DNA of 64,000 nucleotides from Pseudomonas sp. PSB18 (GCF_014596565.1 NZ_NOIN01000007.1:62001-126000); one strand, 5' to 3'; shown: positions 44,958 to 54,630, numbered from the stretch's first letter. Notes: generated from the sequence alone by a model not told the origin. A program made the numbers and translations.

Positions 44958-46460
44958 CTACAACCAGTAAGTCACCGCAAACCACCCCAGCCCCCCCATG
45001 ACCACGGTATACGGCAACGCCATCCACACCATCCGGCCATAGGACAGGCGAATCAGCGGCGCAATGGCCGAGGTCAGCAGGAACAGGAAGGCGGCCTGGC
45101 CGTTAGGCGTGGCAACGCTGGGCAGGTTGGTGCCGGTGTTGATGGCCACCGCCAGGGTCTCGAACTGTTCGCGGCTCATGTGGCCGGAGACAAAGGCTTG
45201 TTTCACCTCGGTGATGTAGATGGTTGCCACGAACACATTGTCGCTGATGGCCGACAGCAGGCCGTTGGCGATAAACAGCATGCCAGGCTGCTGATTGGCG
45301 GGGAGGGCCAGTACCCATTGGATCAGTGGCGTGAACAACTGCTGATCGTGAATCACCGCCACCACCGCAAAAAACACCACCAGCAGCGAGGTGAACGGCA
45401 TCGCGTCCTTGAACGCATTGCCCAGTCGGTGCTCATCGGTGATGCCAGTGAACGTGGTGATCAGCACGATGACTGTCAGGCCGATCAGGCCGACTTCTGC
45501 AATATGCAGGGCCAGGGCCGCGATCAGGAACAGCGCGGCGATACCCTGGACGATCAGGGCCGCGCGTTGTCGTGAGTTGCGCTCGCGGTTGTCCTGCTCC
45601 GCATAGTCGGCCAACACGGCACGAACGTTATCCGGCAGCAGGGTGCCGTAACCGAACCACCGCAGCTTTTCCAATGCCATGCAGGTCACCAGCCCGGCGG
45701 CCAGTACCGGCAGCGATACGGGCGCGACCTTCACGAAGAAGTCCACGAAATGCCAGCCCATTTCATGGCCGATCAGCAGGTTCTGCGGCTCGCCTACCAG
45801 GGTGCAGACGCCACCCAGCGCGGTGCCGACGACGCCATGCATCAACAGACTGCGCAAAAATGCCCGGAACTGGTCCAGATCTCCATGGTGCAAGACGGGT
45901 AGATCCTGGTCTTCATCGACGCTGCTGTCCTGGCGGGGATCATTCCCCGAAGCGACGCGGTGATAAACCGAGTAGAAACCCACCGCGGCGCTGATGATGA
46001 CTGCGGTGACGGTCAACGCATCGAGAAAGGCCGACAGGAAGGCCGAGAGGAAACAGAACATCAGGGCCAGCAGCGCCTTGGAGCGCACGCCCAGCAGTAG
46101 ACGGGAGAACAGGAAGAGCAGCAGGTCCTTCATGAAGTAGATCCCGGCCACCATGAACATCAGCAGCAGGATCACCGGGAAGTTGTGCAGCAACTCGTCG
46201 TACAGCGCCTTGGGGGTCGTCATGCCCAATGCCAGGGCTTCGATCATCAACAGGCCGCCGGGCATCAATGGATAGCATTTGAGGGCCATGGCGAGGGTGA
46301 AAATGAACTCCACCACCAGTATCCAGCCCGCCACGACCGGACCGAGGGTCCACAGCACCAGGGCATTGATGATCAGGAAGGTGACGATGCACGCCTTGTA
46401 CCAGCGTGGTGAGTGCCCAAGGAAGTTGTGGGCGAAAGCCTGAGCCATGGAACCGGACAT
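44958..46460 (-). CDS. nhaB: Na+/H+ antiporter NhaB
   Basis: A 500-residue inner-membrane protein with about 12 membrane segments, matching NhaB in length and sequence (N-terminal FAHNFLGHSPRWYKACIVTF; internal GVVGTALGGVCTLVGEPQNL; AVAINTGTNLPSVATPNGQA). It exchanges Na+ for H+ in pH and sodium homeostasis. AGGAG lies six bases before the ATG. It is monocistronic. Confidence 0.95.
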   Translation of the reverse strand: MSGSMAQAFAHNFLGHSPRWYKACIVTFLIINALVLWTLGPVVAGWILVVEFIFTLAMALKCYPLMPGGLLMIEALALGMTTPKALYDELLHNFPVILLLMFMVAGIYFMKDLLLFLFSRLLLGVRSKALLALMFCFLSAFLSAFLDALTVTAVIISAAVGFYSVYHRVASGNDPRQDSSVDEDQDLPVLHHGDLDQFRAFLRSLLMHGVVGTALGGVCTLVGEPQNLLIGHEMGWHFVDFFVKVAPVSLPVLAAGLVTCMALEKLRWFGYGTLLPDNVRAVLADYAEQDNRERNSRQRAALIVQGIAALFLIAALALHIAEVGLIGLTVIVLITTFTGITDEHRLGNAFKDAMPFTSLLVVFFAVVAVIHDQQLFTPLIQWVLALPANQQPGMLFIANGLLSAISDNVFVATIYITEVKQAFVSGHMSREQFETLAVAINTGTNLPSVATPNGQAAFLFLLTSAIAPLIRLSYGRMVWMALPYTVVMGGLGWFAVTYWL

Positions 46461-46562
46461 CGGCTGCTCCTTTTATTTAGAAGCGCGCAACTTGCCGTAA
46501 GCAATGAGGAATATCAAGCGTAGGAATTCATACCGCTTCATCTTCGATCGGTACTTTCCGGG

Positions 46563-47852
46563 TCAGGCCCAATACCGGGTCACCACGGCTCGGTAGGTAC
46601 CGTGGAGGGAGTGGCCTCCCACCAGGACTTTTCCGTTGGCCTGTATCGCGAGCGAGGTGGCGGTGTCCAGGCTGTAGCCGAGTCGCGTGCGAACCCAGCC
46701 TTTGCCGTGGCCGAACAGCGGATCGAGGTTGGCGTCCGGCAGATGCCGGGCCAGGACGAAGTCGGCCTCGATACCCCCGAGCGTGGCTCCGGCGGTCACC
46801 AGTTTTCCATCGGGTTGAACCTGCGCGGCGGTCCACAGGCTGGCGCTGCGTCCGACCTCCAGGAGCCGGCACTGACCCTGGTTCCACTCGTGATCCGGCC
46901 TACCGTCCCTGTGCACTTTCAGGGACAGGCAATGCATAGGGTCGCGACTGCTACCGAACGCCTGCAGATCACCGCTCTGATGTTGAACGATCTGGTTGAT
47001 CGTCACGCTGCGCTCGTTGTTGGCGATGGACAGGAAGCCGTTCTCGCCGAAGCTGTCATCGAGTTTACCGCTGGGATCGTAACGGACCATCAAGCCTTGT
47101 TGGGGCAGATCGATGGCGCCACCCACCACGATGTTGCCATCGGCCTGGAGCGCGAGACAACTCAGCCAGGTGTTTTTCAACAGGCGCCGGACCATGACAA
47201 AACCGCCTCTGTTGAATGAGGTGTCCAGTGCGCCGTCCGGCAGCAGTCGGATCAGGATGCCGACATGGTCGGAGAATTGATAATGATGGTTGGCCAGTAA
47301 CAGAATCCGGCCATCGGCCTGCACGCGCATGTCGCAAGCTTCCAGTCCCGGTATGCCCGGTGGCAGCCAGGGATCGCGCAGGCCTTGGGAAAGATTGCCC
47401 TCGATCCGGATCACTTGTTGTCCGGTGTTGCCGAAACCGGGAACGGCACGGCCTTGTTGATCGAACAGTGCCAGGGCGGGGAGGGTGCGGTCAGCGCTTT
47501 CGTAATGCAGGCCGGATAACAGAATCTTTCCGTCGGGCAATTCGGTCACTTTGCCTGCCGTTGCTTCGAAGCCGGGCTCAAAAGAACCGATGACACAGCC
47601 ACCGCTTCCAAAGCCTGAATCGGTCGAACCGTCATGGTTGAGCCGTGTGAGCCCGAACCGGCTGCCGCGGGGTGTCTCGATCTTGGCCGCCACCAGAATT
47701 CTTCCGGTGCGGTCGAGGGTCAACCCGGTGGTCAGGCTGGAGGTGCTGCCGGAAAAATGGACCAATGCCTTGCCGTTGTTGGCAAAGCCTGCATCCAGTT
47801 GACCGGCGTTGACCGCCGCCATTGGAAGCTCAGGCGCGAATTGATTGAGCAT
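46563..47852 (-). CDS. Delta-60 repeat protein
   Basis: A 429-residue protein of about seven delta-60 / beta-propeller-like repeats of about 55 residues, each with the pattern ...G.ILVA....R.G..TRLN.DG..D..FG..G (for example LTLDRTGRILVAAKIETPRG and MRVQADGRILLLANHHYQFS). No signal peptide, TM segment or catalytic motif is seen. The ATG at 47852 has AGGAG eight bases upstream; a frame 60 bases longer lacks an RBS. Similar proteins occur in Pseudomonas as conserved, possibly surface-associated proteins of unknown function. Confidence 0.82.
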   Translation of the reverse strand: MLNQFAPELPMAAVNAGQLDAGFANNGKALVHFSGSTSSLTTGLTLDRTGRILVAAKIETPRGSRFGLTRLNHDGSTDSGFGSGGCVIGSFEPGFEATAGKVTELPDGKILLSGLHYESADRTLPALALFDQQGRAVPGFGNTGQQVIRIEGNLSQGLRDPWLPPGIPGLEACDMRVQADGRILLLANHHYQFSDHVGILIRLLPDGALDTSFNRGGFVMVRRLLKNTWLSCLALQADGNIVVGGAIDLPQQGLMVRYDPSGKLDDSFGENGFLSIANNERSVTINQIVQHQSGDLQAFGSSRDPMHCLSLKVHRDGRPDHEWNQGQCRLLEVGRSASLWTAAQVQPDGKLVTAGATLGGIEADFVLARHLPDANLDPLFGHGKGWVRTRLGYSLDTATSLAIQANGKVLVGGHSLHGTYRAVVTRYWA

Positions 47853-48049
47853 GCATGCCTCTCCTTTCGCGTCGACCGGCCCGGAGGGGCGATGACTGCA
47901 TGAGGGCAACATTCAATCCCTGAATGTGACAGTGCACAACTGTCAAACCTTGCACAAATAGCTGCGAATCGTGCCAGAGCAATGGCTTTTCGACCCAGTG
48001 CCAAGCCTGCTATCGATACAGGCTCGGACGGCAAACGAAAAAGAGGTGC

Positions 48050-48316
48050 TTATTCCGGCATGGACCAGGACTGCAACTTGTAACCTTCCTGGCTCAATTC
48101 GGCGCGGGCCTGTTTCAACAGTTTGGCCAGTTGGGCTGGATCGGTATAGGCACTGCTTGGAATCTGGGTGCGGCCAATATGGGTATTGGTGCGGTCAACG
48201 ACGGTCAGGCTCAATTCGCCGTTGCCATCCTGTGGAGCCCAGGCCACGCATTGGAAAGGTTTAAATGCGCGGTCGGCAATCAAAAGAGCTTCGTTGATAC
48301 GGAGCGGGGCGTTCAT
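48050..48316 (-). CDS. Conserved small hypothetical protein
   Basis: An 88-residue soluble protein (MNAPLRINEALLIADRAFKP; FQCVAWAPQDGNGELSLTVV; PAQLAKLLKQARAELSQEGY). No domain is recognised. GAGAG lies before the ATG. It is divergent from the sigma-54 activator with a 340-base gap. Confidence 0.7.
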   Translation of the reverse strand: MNAPLRINEALLIADRAFKPFQCVAWAPQDGNGELSLTVVDRTNTHIGRTQIPSSAYTDPAQLAKLLKQARAELSQEGYKLQSWSMPE

Positions 48317-48656
48317 GGCGTTCTCTCATAAAAGTGCCCAATCAGATGATGTGCCGTCGGTTGGGCGGACCGTGCGGCGGGTTACTTGTACTGATGTTCC
48401 GAACCGTGGTTCAGGTCACACAATCTTTGAATAAATTTCGATTTTCTTTCAGACCCGGTAACAAGCCTTTTGTTTGAAAGCGCCATGAAAGATTTGCGAC
48501 AGGGTAACTAACGAAATGCGCGCTTATAACCACTTTGAAGTGTTTTCTATAATCAATTGATACAAGGGTGTGTCAACTTCTTGCTACTGTTACATGCAGG
48601 TTCGCCAAACGACTGTTTCTACTCATATTTCTTATTTTTGGCGCCAAGGATCAGTC
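48317..48656. other. Intergenic region upstream of the sigma-54 activator
   Basis: The 340-base divergent gap has an AT-rich stretch (48420-48570) with a TATAAT at 48548-48553, a possible -10 for the activator gene, but no good -35 at 17 bases. No GG-N10-GC element is seen here, so the activator is probably not itself sigma-54-driven. Confidence 0.4.
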
Positions 48657-49982
48657 ATGATCGAAGCCAGTACGTCACGTCGTCTGCTCGTGGTTGATCC
48701 CTGCGATGATTGCCATCGTCTGTTGCCGGGTCTACGCACCGTTGGTTGGCAGGTGGAGAGCTGCTCTCTCGAGCATGCCAGCGATCGAACGTGCGACGTG
48801 GGGCTGTTGAGGTTGCAGCCTTTTCACCTGGACCGCCCGGAAGCGGTCAAGGAATTGATCAGCCGCAGCGGTACCGAGTGGATCGCCGTGCTCAACCAGG
48901 AAGTGCTGCGGCTGAAGAATGTGGGTGATTTTGTCTGCGAATGGTTTTTTGATTTCCATACCTTGCCCTTCGATGTCTCACGGGTCCAGGTGACACTGGG
49001 TCGGGCGTTTGGCATGGCGCGTCTGCGCGGGCAGGGCTCGGTCCATGTCCAACTCCCCGAGCATGAGTTGCTGGGCGACAGCAAGCCGATTCGCGAATTG
49101 CGCAAGTTGTTGAGCAAACTGGCGCCCACCGAGTCGCCCGTATTGATCCGTGGCGAGAGCGGTACCGGCAAGGAACTGGTGGCGCGTACGTTGCATTCGC
49201 AGTCCCTGCGTCGCAATAAACCGTTCATTGCCATCAACTGTGGCGCGATTCCCGAACATCTGATCCAGTCCGAATTGTTCGGCCACGAAAAAGGGGCGTT
49301 CACCGGCGCCCACCAGCGCAAGATCGGCCGCATCGAAGCGGCCCACGGCGGGACGCTGTTTCTGGATGAGATTGGCGACCTGCCGCTGGAGCTGCAGGCC
49401 AATCTGCTGCGATTCCTGCAGGAAAAGCACATCGAAAGGGTCGGTGGCAGCCAACCGATTGCAGTCGATGTCCGGGTACTGGCGGCCACCCACGTGGATC
49501 TGGAGTCGGCCATCGAGCACCGGCTGTTTCGCGAAGACCTGTACTATCGCCTGAACGTGTTGCAAGTGGTGATGGCGCCCCTGCGTGAACGCCACGGCGA
49601 CTTGTCGATGCTCGCCAGTCACTTTTCCCATCTCTACAGCCAGGAAACCGGCCGCCGGCCCCGCAGCTTCAGCGAAGATGCGCTGGTGGCGATGGGCATG
49701 CATGACTGGCCGGGCAATATCCGGGAATTGGCCAACCGTGTCCGCCGCGGCCTGGTGCTGGCCGAGGGGCGGCAGATCGAAGCCCGGGACCTTGGCCTGG
49801 CCAGCCATCATGGGATCGTCGCACCGATGGGCACCCTTGAAGACTACAAGACCCGCGCCGAGCGCCAGGCACTGAGCGATGTGCTCAACCGTCACAGCGA
49901 CAACCTGAGCGTCGCGGCCCGGGTGCTGGGCGTGTCCCGGCCAACGTTCTATCGTCTGCTGCACAAGCATCAGATCCGCTGA
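48657..49982 (+). CDS. Sigma-54-dependent transcriptional activator (VpsR-like N-terminus)
   Basis: A 441-residue enhancer-binding protein. Residues 1-125 form a response-regulator-like domain without the usual acidic cluster and Asp pattern, resembling the VpsR N-terminal type. The AAA+ domain has Walker A GESGTGKELVARTLH, the sigma-54-contacting loop GAFTGA in EKGAFTGAHQRK, and Walker B GGTLFLDEIGDLP. A Fis-type HTH ends the protein (SVAARVLGVSRPTFYRLLHK). AAGGA precedes the ATG at 48657. It points toward the convergent fap operon, whose promoter has a sigma-54 element. It may bind a small ligand or c-di-GMP like VpsR and FleQ; this is speculation. Confidence 0.88.
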   Translation: MIEASTSRRLLVVDPCDDCHRLLPGLRTVGWQVESCSLEHASDRTCDVGLLRLQPFHLDRPEAVKELISRSGTEWIAVLNQEVLRLKNVGDFVCEWFFDFHTLPFDVSRVQVTLGRAFGMARLRGQGSVHVQLPEHELLGDSKPIRELRKLLSKLAPTESPVLIRGESGTGKELVARTLHSQSLRRNKPFIAINCGAIPEHLIQSELFGHEKGAFTGAHQRKIGRIEAAHGGTLFLDEIGDLPLELQANLLRFLQEKHIERVGGSQPIAVDVRVLAATHVDLESAIEHRLFREDLYYRLNVLQVVMAPLRERHGDLSMLASHFSHLYSQETGRRPRSFSEDALVAMGMHDWPGNIRELANRVRRGLVLAEGRQIEARDLGLASHHGIVAPMGTLEDYKTRAERQALSDVLNRHSDNLSVAARVLGVSRPTFYRLLHKHQIR

Positions 49983-50014
49983 ATCATTCCTGAAGCAAGG
50001 TCACCAGAGAAACC

Positions 50015-50103
50015 TGTGGGAGCGAGCCTGCTCGCGATAGCGGTGGATCAGTCACTAAAGAGGTGCCTGCGCTACCGTCATCGCGAGCAGGCTCGCTCAC
50101 ACA
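50015..50103. repeat. REP pair (REPIN-like), convergent
   Basis: Inverted REP copies at 50015-50037 and 50081-50103 (the second with one C-to-A change) with 43 bases between, in the convergent gap between the sigma-54 activator and fapF. Confidence 0.85.
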
Positions 50104-50118
50104 GGTGCTCGTCCTGCG

Positions 50119-51402
50119 CTAGAAGTAATACGGAAATTTGAGGCTGAAGCTGAAGTCCGGCGCATCGTCGGTCAACCCGATGGACAGGTTGGGCACGATG
50201 GTCAGGTTGTCGGAGGCGGCGATGGTCATGCCGATGTTGAAGTAGCCGGCATTGGCATCACTGGAGACCACTGATTCCCAATCCCCGCCGTCCTGCTTGA
50301 GCTTGCTTTTCTTCTGGATCAGGTCCGATACCGAGAACGACATGCTCATCTTCTCGTTCAATGCGAAGGCCAGCCCTGCACCGATCTGGAAGCTGTCGCC
50401 GATCCGCACCTTGCCCGGCACTTTCTGGTTGACGGTGGAGCTGATGTCGTCGAACGATTCTTCGAAGTTATGGGTATAGGCCAGGGTGCCGAACAGCACG
50501 GCCGGGTCGAAAGTCTTGACCAGGGAAAGCCCGGGGGTGACCGACCAGACGCCGTTGCCGGTGGGTAGATCTTCAGGCACGAACAGATTGGTGTTGCTCG
50601 GGGACTGGCGCAGCTTGATGCCGAAGGGATCCTTGCCGGTAGGGGCTTTGACGCGCAAGGTCACCACTGCGTCGGGGGTATTGATCGATTCGTCCATGAA
50701 CTTGTAGGCAATGCCGAAATTGACATCGCCAATGGTGGGATCGCGGGTGACGGTTTCCTCACTGGTGACACCGGCCGCGCCGTTGTTGGCACCGCCGGAC
50801 TGGTACGTGGATTCGCGGTAGACCACCGGTACATTGAGGTCGAACTGCCAGCGATTGTCGAAGTTGTAGCGGCCGGTGAGGTCAAGCGTCCAGGTGTCGG
50901 CCTTGATCCGGTCCAGGTTGATGTTGCCCAGGAATATCGAATCCAGGGCCAGGAAACCGTTGAGGATCAGTTGCCGGGTGTCGTAGCGCGAATAGGTCAC
51001 GCCGGTCTCGAAGCTGAACTTGCCGCCACCAAAGAAGCCGCTGGCCTCGTCATAGAGGTTGGAGACGCTCTGGGCCGGTTGCGAGTCGTCGGCGAGGGAC
51101 TGCCCGTAGCCGCTGCCGCCGGCCGTTGTCGCGCCGCTGCCGGCCACATTCTGGTTGCCCTTCATGTCGGCCGGGGATTTCACCAGACGCTTGGGCTGTG
51201 GAGCGGCGGGCTGGTCTTCCACCTGGCGTACCCGCTGTTCGAGTACCGCCAGGGCTTTCTGCTGGACCTCGTATCGTTGCTTGAGCTCGAGCAGCTCCTG
51301 CTTCAATGCCTCGATGTCCGCATCCGGTGCCGCTTGCAGCAGGGTCGCCGGGAACAACGTGCTCAGACACATTACAGCGCGCAACGATACGGATCGATAC
51401 AT
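50119..51402 (-). CDS. fapF: Functional amyloid outer-membrane pore FapF
   Basis: A 427-residue outer-membrane protein that secretes amyloid subunits. A signal peptide (MYRSVSLRAVMCLSTLFPAT, cut near LLQAA) precedes an N-terminal coiled coil (IEALKQELLELKQRYEVQQK, known to gate the trimeric pore) and a C-terminal beta-barrel ending in FSFSLKFPYYF, with the terminal Phe needed for barrel assembly. AGGGA lies about 10 bases before the ATG at 51402; a longer frame spoils the signal peptide. It is the last gene of the fapABCDEF operon. Confidence 0.93.
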   Translation of the reverse strand: MYRSVSLRAVMCLSTLFPATLLQAAPDADIEALKQELLELKQRYEVQQKALAVLEQRVRQVEDQPAAPQPKRLVKSPADMKGNQNVAGSGATTAGGSGYGQSLADDSQPAQSVSNLYDEASGFFGGGKFSFETGVTYSRYDTRQLILNGFLALDSIFLGNINLDRIKADTWTLDLTGRYNFDNRWQFDLNVPVVYRESTYQSGGANNGAAGVTSEETVTRDPTIGDVNFGIAYKFMDESINTPDAVVTLRVKAPTGKDPFGIKLRQSPSNTNLFVPEDLPTGNGVWSVTPGLSLVKTFDPAVLFGTLAYTHNFEESFDDISSTVNQKVPGKVRIGDSFQIGAGLAFALNEKMSMSFSVSDLIQKKSKLKQDGGDWESVVSSDANAGYFNIGMTIAASDNLTIVPNLSIGLTDDAPDFSFSLKFPYYF

Positions 51403-51446
51403 GAAAATGCCGTCCCTATTTGCCCAGTGGTCGAAAGCAGCGTAGT

Positions 51447-52193
51447 TCAATACCCTAGGTTGCGCAGGCCGCGTAGCTGCGTCAGGTTGCAGTCCAGCGC
51501 CCCGGCACTGGGGCCGTTGTTGTTCAGCACGACATTGAGCTGGGTCATGTTGTTGACCAGGTTGCTGTTGCCCAGCAGGCGGGTATTCTGCAATAGGCCA
51601 CCCTGGGCCACTTGTTGCAAGGTGCTGCCCTGGTTGTGACTGGCCTGGATCGCCATCTGTACGCCGCTGCCGGTGGCTGTTACCGCGACGCTGCCGGCTG
51701 CGTTGCTCCCGCTGATGGTCTGGCCACGGGTCAGCAACTGGCCTTGGGAAGGGGCGAGAGCGGGGGGATGGTTGCTTTCTTTCACGTTGATGTTGACGTT
51801 GTTGTAGGCGGTATTGCCGTCGCCGGCAGCGCGTACGCTCTGGGTCACGCCCTGGCTCGTCCCAAGGCCTGCGCCACCGGTAATGTTGCCGCTGCCCTGT
51901 TCTGGAACGCTGCCATTGCCGGTCTGTTTGATGGTAGAGACGTAGAACTCGGGTTTGACGGTGGAGGCCTGGATCTGCATGGAGCTGGTGGCGCCGATCA
52001 GGTCGCCGCTGGCGTTGCGCCAGGTACTGCTCATGACGATGCCGAAGCTGATGACCCGTCCGGGCATGACATAACGACCGCGCAGCTCGGCGAGCTCCTG
52101 GTCCTTGATCTCGATGGGTTTGAATCCGGCATGGGCATAGCCCGACGCGGTCGCGGCCAGGCAGGCCAGCGACAGCCAGTGTGAAATTTTCAT
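51447..52193 (-). CDS. fapE: Functional amyloid protein FapE
   Basis: A 248-residue secreted protein with signal peptide (MKISHWLSLACLAATASGYA, cut near HA/G). FapE is an extracellular/minor fibre component; its Asn/Gln-rich segments (SNAAGSVAVTATGS; NVVLNNNGPSAGALDC) resemble amyloid subunit repeats. The C-terminal half contains LDCNLTQLRGLRNLGY. GGGAG lies six bases before the ATG at 52193. Confidence 0.9.
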   Translation of the reverse strand: MKISHWLSLACLAATASGYAHAGFKPIEIKDQELAELRGRYVMPGRVISFGIVMSSTWRNASGDLIGATSSMQIQASTVKPEFYVSTIKQTGNGSVPEQGSGNITGGAGLGTSQGVTQSVRAAGDGNTAYNNVNINVKESNHPPALAPSQGQLLTRGQTISGSNAAGSVAVTATGSGVQMAIQASHNQGSTLQQVAQGGLLQNTRLLGNSNLVNNMTQLNVVLNNNGPSAGALDCNLTQLRGLRNLGY

Positions 52194-52254
52194 GTACCGC
52201 TCCCGGAGCATCCTGCTCCTTTTTTGTATTTATCGTTGGCAGTTGGTCGGCGAT

Positions 52255-52935
52255 TTAAAAGAAGTCGCTCTGTATGAAACCGAAATCCATCAACTCCGCA
52301 TCCTTGACCGGGTTGAACCCGTCCAGCTTGTTACGCGCCGTCAACGGTTGCGGAGGGCTGCGCAGGGCGTTGGTCTTGTCGTAGCCGGGACCGACGATGG
52401 CGAAGACTATGCCGTTCCAGCCTTTGACGAAATCATCGTGGGCGTAGCGCTTGTGCCCCAGCACCGGGTCGCCGATGTAGACCCATTGCTTGTCGGCGCG
52501 CTGCAATACCACGAAGTGCTTGTAGCCACGTATTTCCATCAGGACCACCACCGGGATCGTCACGGCTTCGAGCTTCTCTGCCGGTATCCGGTAGCCTCGG
52601 GCGCGCATGCCGATGCCTTCCACGTAGCGCTTCATGTCCAGCATGGAAAAACCCTGGGTGCGCACGAGGTCCTGGTCGGCATTGACCAGCATGCCCTTGA
52701 TGACATGCTCTTCATCGACATCCAGCCAATAGGCTTGGCGCAGCACCGTGGCCAGTGCGGCGGCACCGCAGCTGAAATCGGTTTTCTGCTCGACGATGTC
52801 GCTGAACTTGCGCTCGCGCACGCTTTGCACCGGTTTGTAGATCAGCATGCCGCCAGGCAGGGCGGCGACCGGCATTTGCGCGGCTTCAGTGACGCACGCC
52901 ATGCAAAGCAGCAAGGAAAGGGCAGTCGCACGCAT
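52255..52935 (-). CDS. fapD: Functional amyloid C39-like peptidase FapD
   Basis: A 226-residue protein with signal peptide (MRATALSLLLCMACVTEAAQ). The mature part is a C39-type cysteine peptidase: Cys in KTDFSCGAAALATVLRQ, His in IRGYKHFVVLQRA and Asp in YIGDPVLGHKR. FapD processes components of the amyloid system in the periplasm. The ATG at 52935 begins the signal peptide; AAGG lies about 10 bases upstream. It lies 61 bases after the fapE start region on the same transcript. Confidence 0.92.
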   Translation of the reverse strand: MRATALSLLLCMACVTEAAQMPVAALPGGMLIYKPVQSVRERKFSDIVEQKTDFSCGAAALATVLRQAYWLDVDEEHVIKGMLVNADQDLVRTQGFSMLDMKRYVEGIGMRARGYRIPAEKLEAVTIPVVVLMEIRGYKHFVVLQRADKQWVYIGDPVLGHKRYAHDDFVKGWNGIVFAIVGPGYDKTNALRSPPQPLTARNKLDGFNPVKDAELMDFGFIQSDFF

Positions 52936-53001
52936 GATCGGTACGCCTTGTGGAAACCTTGGAAAAGAAGCCCCGTTGCCGGGGCCCCATTTCACCCGTG
53001 G

Positions 53002-53985
53002 TTACATGCAGGCTTTGCAGCCGGCAGCGATGGACAGCGAGTTGCTCTGCTGATTGCCCACACCTGCCGACACGTTGGCGCCGCCGTTGCCGGAGAAGCC
53101 GTTCATGGAGTTGTTCATGGTGGCGTTGTTGATCACAGGGTTTTTCCAGCCATCACGGGTCAACACTTGCTGGGTATTGCTGCCGGCCAGTTCGAAAGTG
53201 CCCACGGCGGAGAACTTGAACTTGTCGTCATCATGACCGCCGCCATAGCCACCTTTGTTGCCCCAGCCGCCATGGTCGTTGTCTTCGGCGGTACCGGTAC
53301 CCTTGGCCTTGAACGTGCCGGAGGCTTCATAGGTGCTGGTGAGGGTATCGGTCTTGTAGGTTTTCACGCCTTTGTTGTCCACCACCAGGCCGGTGGAGGT
53401 CTGGTCGGCTGCGGCCGAGGCTTGTGCCACACGGCCACCCGATACGGCGATGGCCAGGTTGTTTTTCTGTTGGTTGAAGTTGCCGGCGGTCACGTTGATG
53501 CCGATGTTGCCGGAGCCATTGTTGCCTGCGTTGGTGAGCGAGGCGTTGTTTTGAGTCGAGTTGTTTTTGACGTAGTTGTTGTTATTGACTTGGGTGGCAC
53601 TGGACATGGAGACAGCCGAACCGAAGATGAAGCTTTCGTCCGCAGTGGCCAGGGCGGCGGCGTTGTCTTGCTGGTTGCCGTCGCCGCCAGCGACGTTGGC
53701 GCCCATGTTACCGTTGCTGCCATTGAGCGAGTCCTTGGCTTCAGCGGTGTTCTTGGTCGCCTGGTTGGTCACCACGTTGCCGTCGCTGTTCTGCTCATCC
53801 AGCACCGTAGCCCCAGCACCGGCGCTGATGGAGAGCAGTTGATCCAGCGTCGGACCTTGGTGGCCATGGTTGCCATGGCCGTGCCCGTTGCCGTGGTTGT
53901 TGTCGTTTCCACCGGCCTGTGCGGCCATTGCCATGACAGCGGCGAGAGCGAAAACCAATGGTTTGAGTGCCATTGTTGGTTTCAT
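53002..53985 (-). CDS. fapC: Major amyloid subunit FapC
   Basis: A 327-residue secreted amyloidogenic subunit. A signal peptide (MKPTMALKPLVFALAAVMAM, cut near AQA/G) is followed by a His/Gly/Asn-rich segment (NNHGNGHGHGNHGHQGPTLD), then repeats with the GNxGxNVxxGxxNQQxN pattern, one ending GNIGINVTAGNFNQQKNN, separated by linkers including a Gly/His/Asp-rich one (GGWGNKGGYGGGHDDD). The C-terminal CKACM gives the CxxC seen in FapC. AAGGAG lies seven bases before the ATG. It begins 66 bases after the fapB stop. Confidence 0.93.
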   Translation of the reverse strand: MKPTMALKPLVFALAAVMAMAAQAGGNDNNHGNGHGHGNHGHQGPTLDQLLSISAGAGATVLDEQNSDGNVVTNQATKNTAEAKDSLNGSNGNMGANVAGGDGNQQDNAAALATADESFIFGSAVSMSSATQVNNNNYVKNNSTQNNASLTNAGNNGSGNIGINVTAGNFNQQKNNLAIAVSGGRVAQASAAADQTSTGLVVDNKGVKTYKTDTLTSTYEASGTFKAKGTGTAEDNDHGGWGNKGGYGGGHDDDKFKFSAVGTFELAGSNTQQVLTRDGWKNPVINNATMNNSMNGFSGNGGANVSAGVGNQQSNSLSIAAGCKACM

Positions 53986-54050
53986 GGTGTTTCTCCTTGC
54001 GTGTCGTTGGTTAAGTGTGTCGGTACTTTCTTATGGTTTTACTGCCCGGG

Positions 54051-54629
54051 TCAGTCTGCGACCCGGATGCTCAGGGTGTTGGCCATTCGGTTCCCCACCC
54101 CGGCACTCTGGTTCACCTGGATGACCCCACGGCTGCCGGTGAAGGCCTGGTCGCTGGTGACGACCTGGCGACTGCCGGTTGGGGCGCCAGTTGCTCCTGA
54201 GTTTGGTAACAACGCCACGTTCTGTTGAGAAAGCGCGCTGTCGTCAATGCTCTGCGGTTGGGCGCTGATGCCCACCCGCATGACATTGGCCATCTGGTTG
54301 TTGGCCCCGGCGGACTGGTTGACGCCCAGCACACCGTTGCCGTTGCTGAAAGAGCTGCCGCCAATGCGGGCGGTCGCGTTCATGGCGGGATCGGCGGGTG
54401 TATCCAGCCGTTGGCGCACATGGGTGGTGACCTGGGCCTCGGTGCCGATAGCAATGGCCCGGGTGTTGGTCTGCTGGGTCTGGTTGCCTGCCGCCTGGTT
54501 GACGTTGAAGTTGCCGGTATAACGGCTGCCGGAATCCTGCAGGTTGGCGCTACTGACGACCGCCACGCCTGGATCGGCGAATACGGTGGATGAAGCGAGC
54601 AGGGCGAGCAGCAACAGGGCTGACTTCAT
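54051..54629 (-). CDS. fapB: Amyloid nucleator FapB
   Basis: A 192-residue secreted subunit, a minor or nucleating component of Fap fibres. Signal peptide MKSALLLLALLASSTVFADP, then three repeats of the GxNQxAGxxNQxxN type (FNVNQAAGNQTQQTNTRAIA; GVNQSAGANNQMANVMRVGI; QVNQSAGVGNRMANTLSIRV). It begins one base after the fapA stop, with GGAGGG before the ATG. Confidence 0.93.
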   Translation of the reverse strand: MKSALLLLALLASSTVFADPGVAVVSSANLQDSGSRYTGNFNVNQAAGNQTQQTNTRAIAIGTEAQVTTHVRQRLDTPADPAMNATARIGGSSFSNGNGVLGVNQSAGANNQMANVMRVGISAQPQSIDDSALSQQNVALLPNSGATGAPTGSRQVVTSDQAFTGSRGVIQVNQSAGVGNRMANTLSIRVAD

Positions 54630-54630
54630 G

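Noticed and set aside
48317..48656. Sigma-54 promoter before the activator gene
   Set aside because: No GG-N10-GC element in the right orientation was found.
52192..54228. 678-codon open frame on the plus strand across fapC, fapD and part of fapB
   Set aside because: Antisense to three well-identified fap genes; low-complexity sequence mirrors their repeats.
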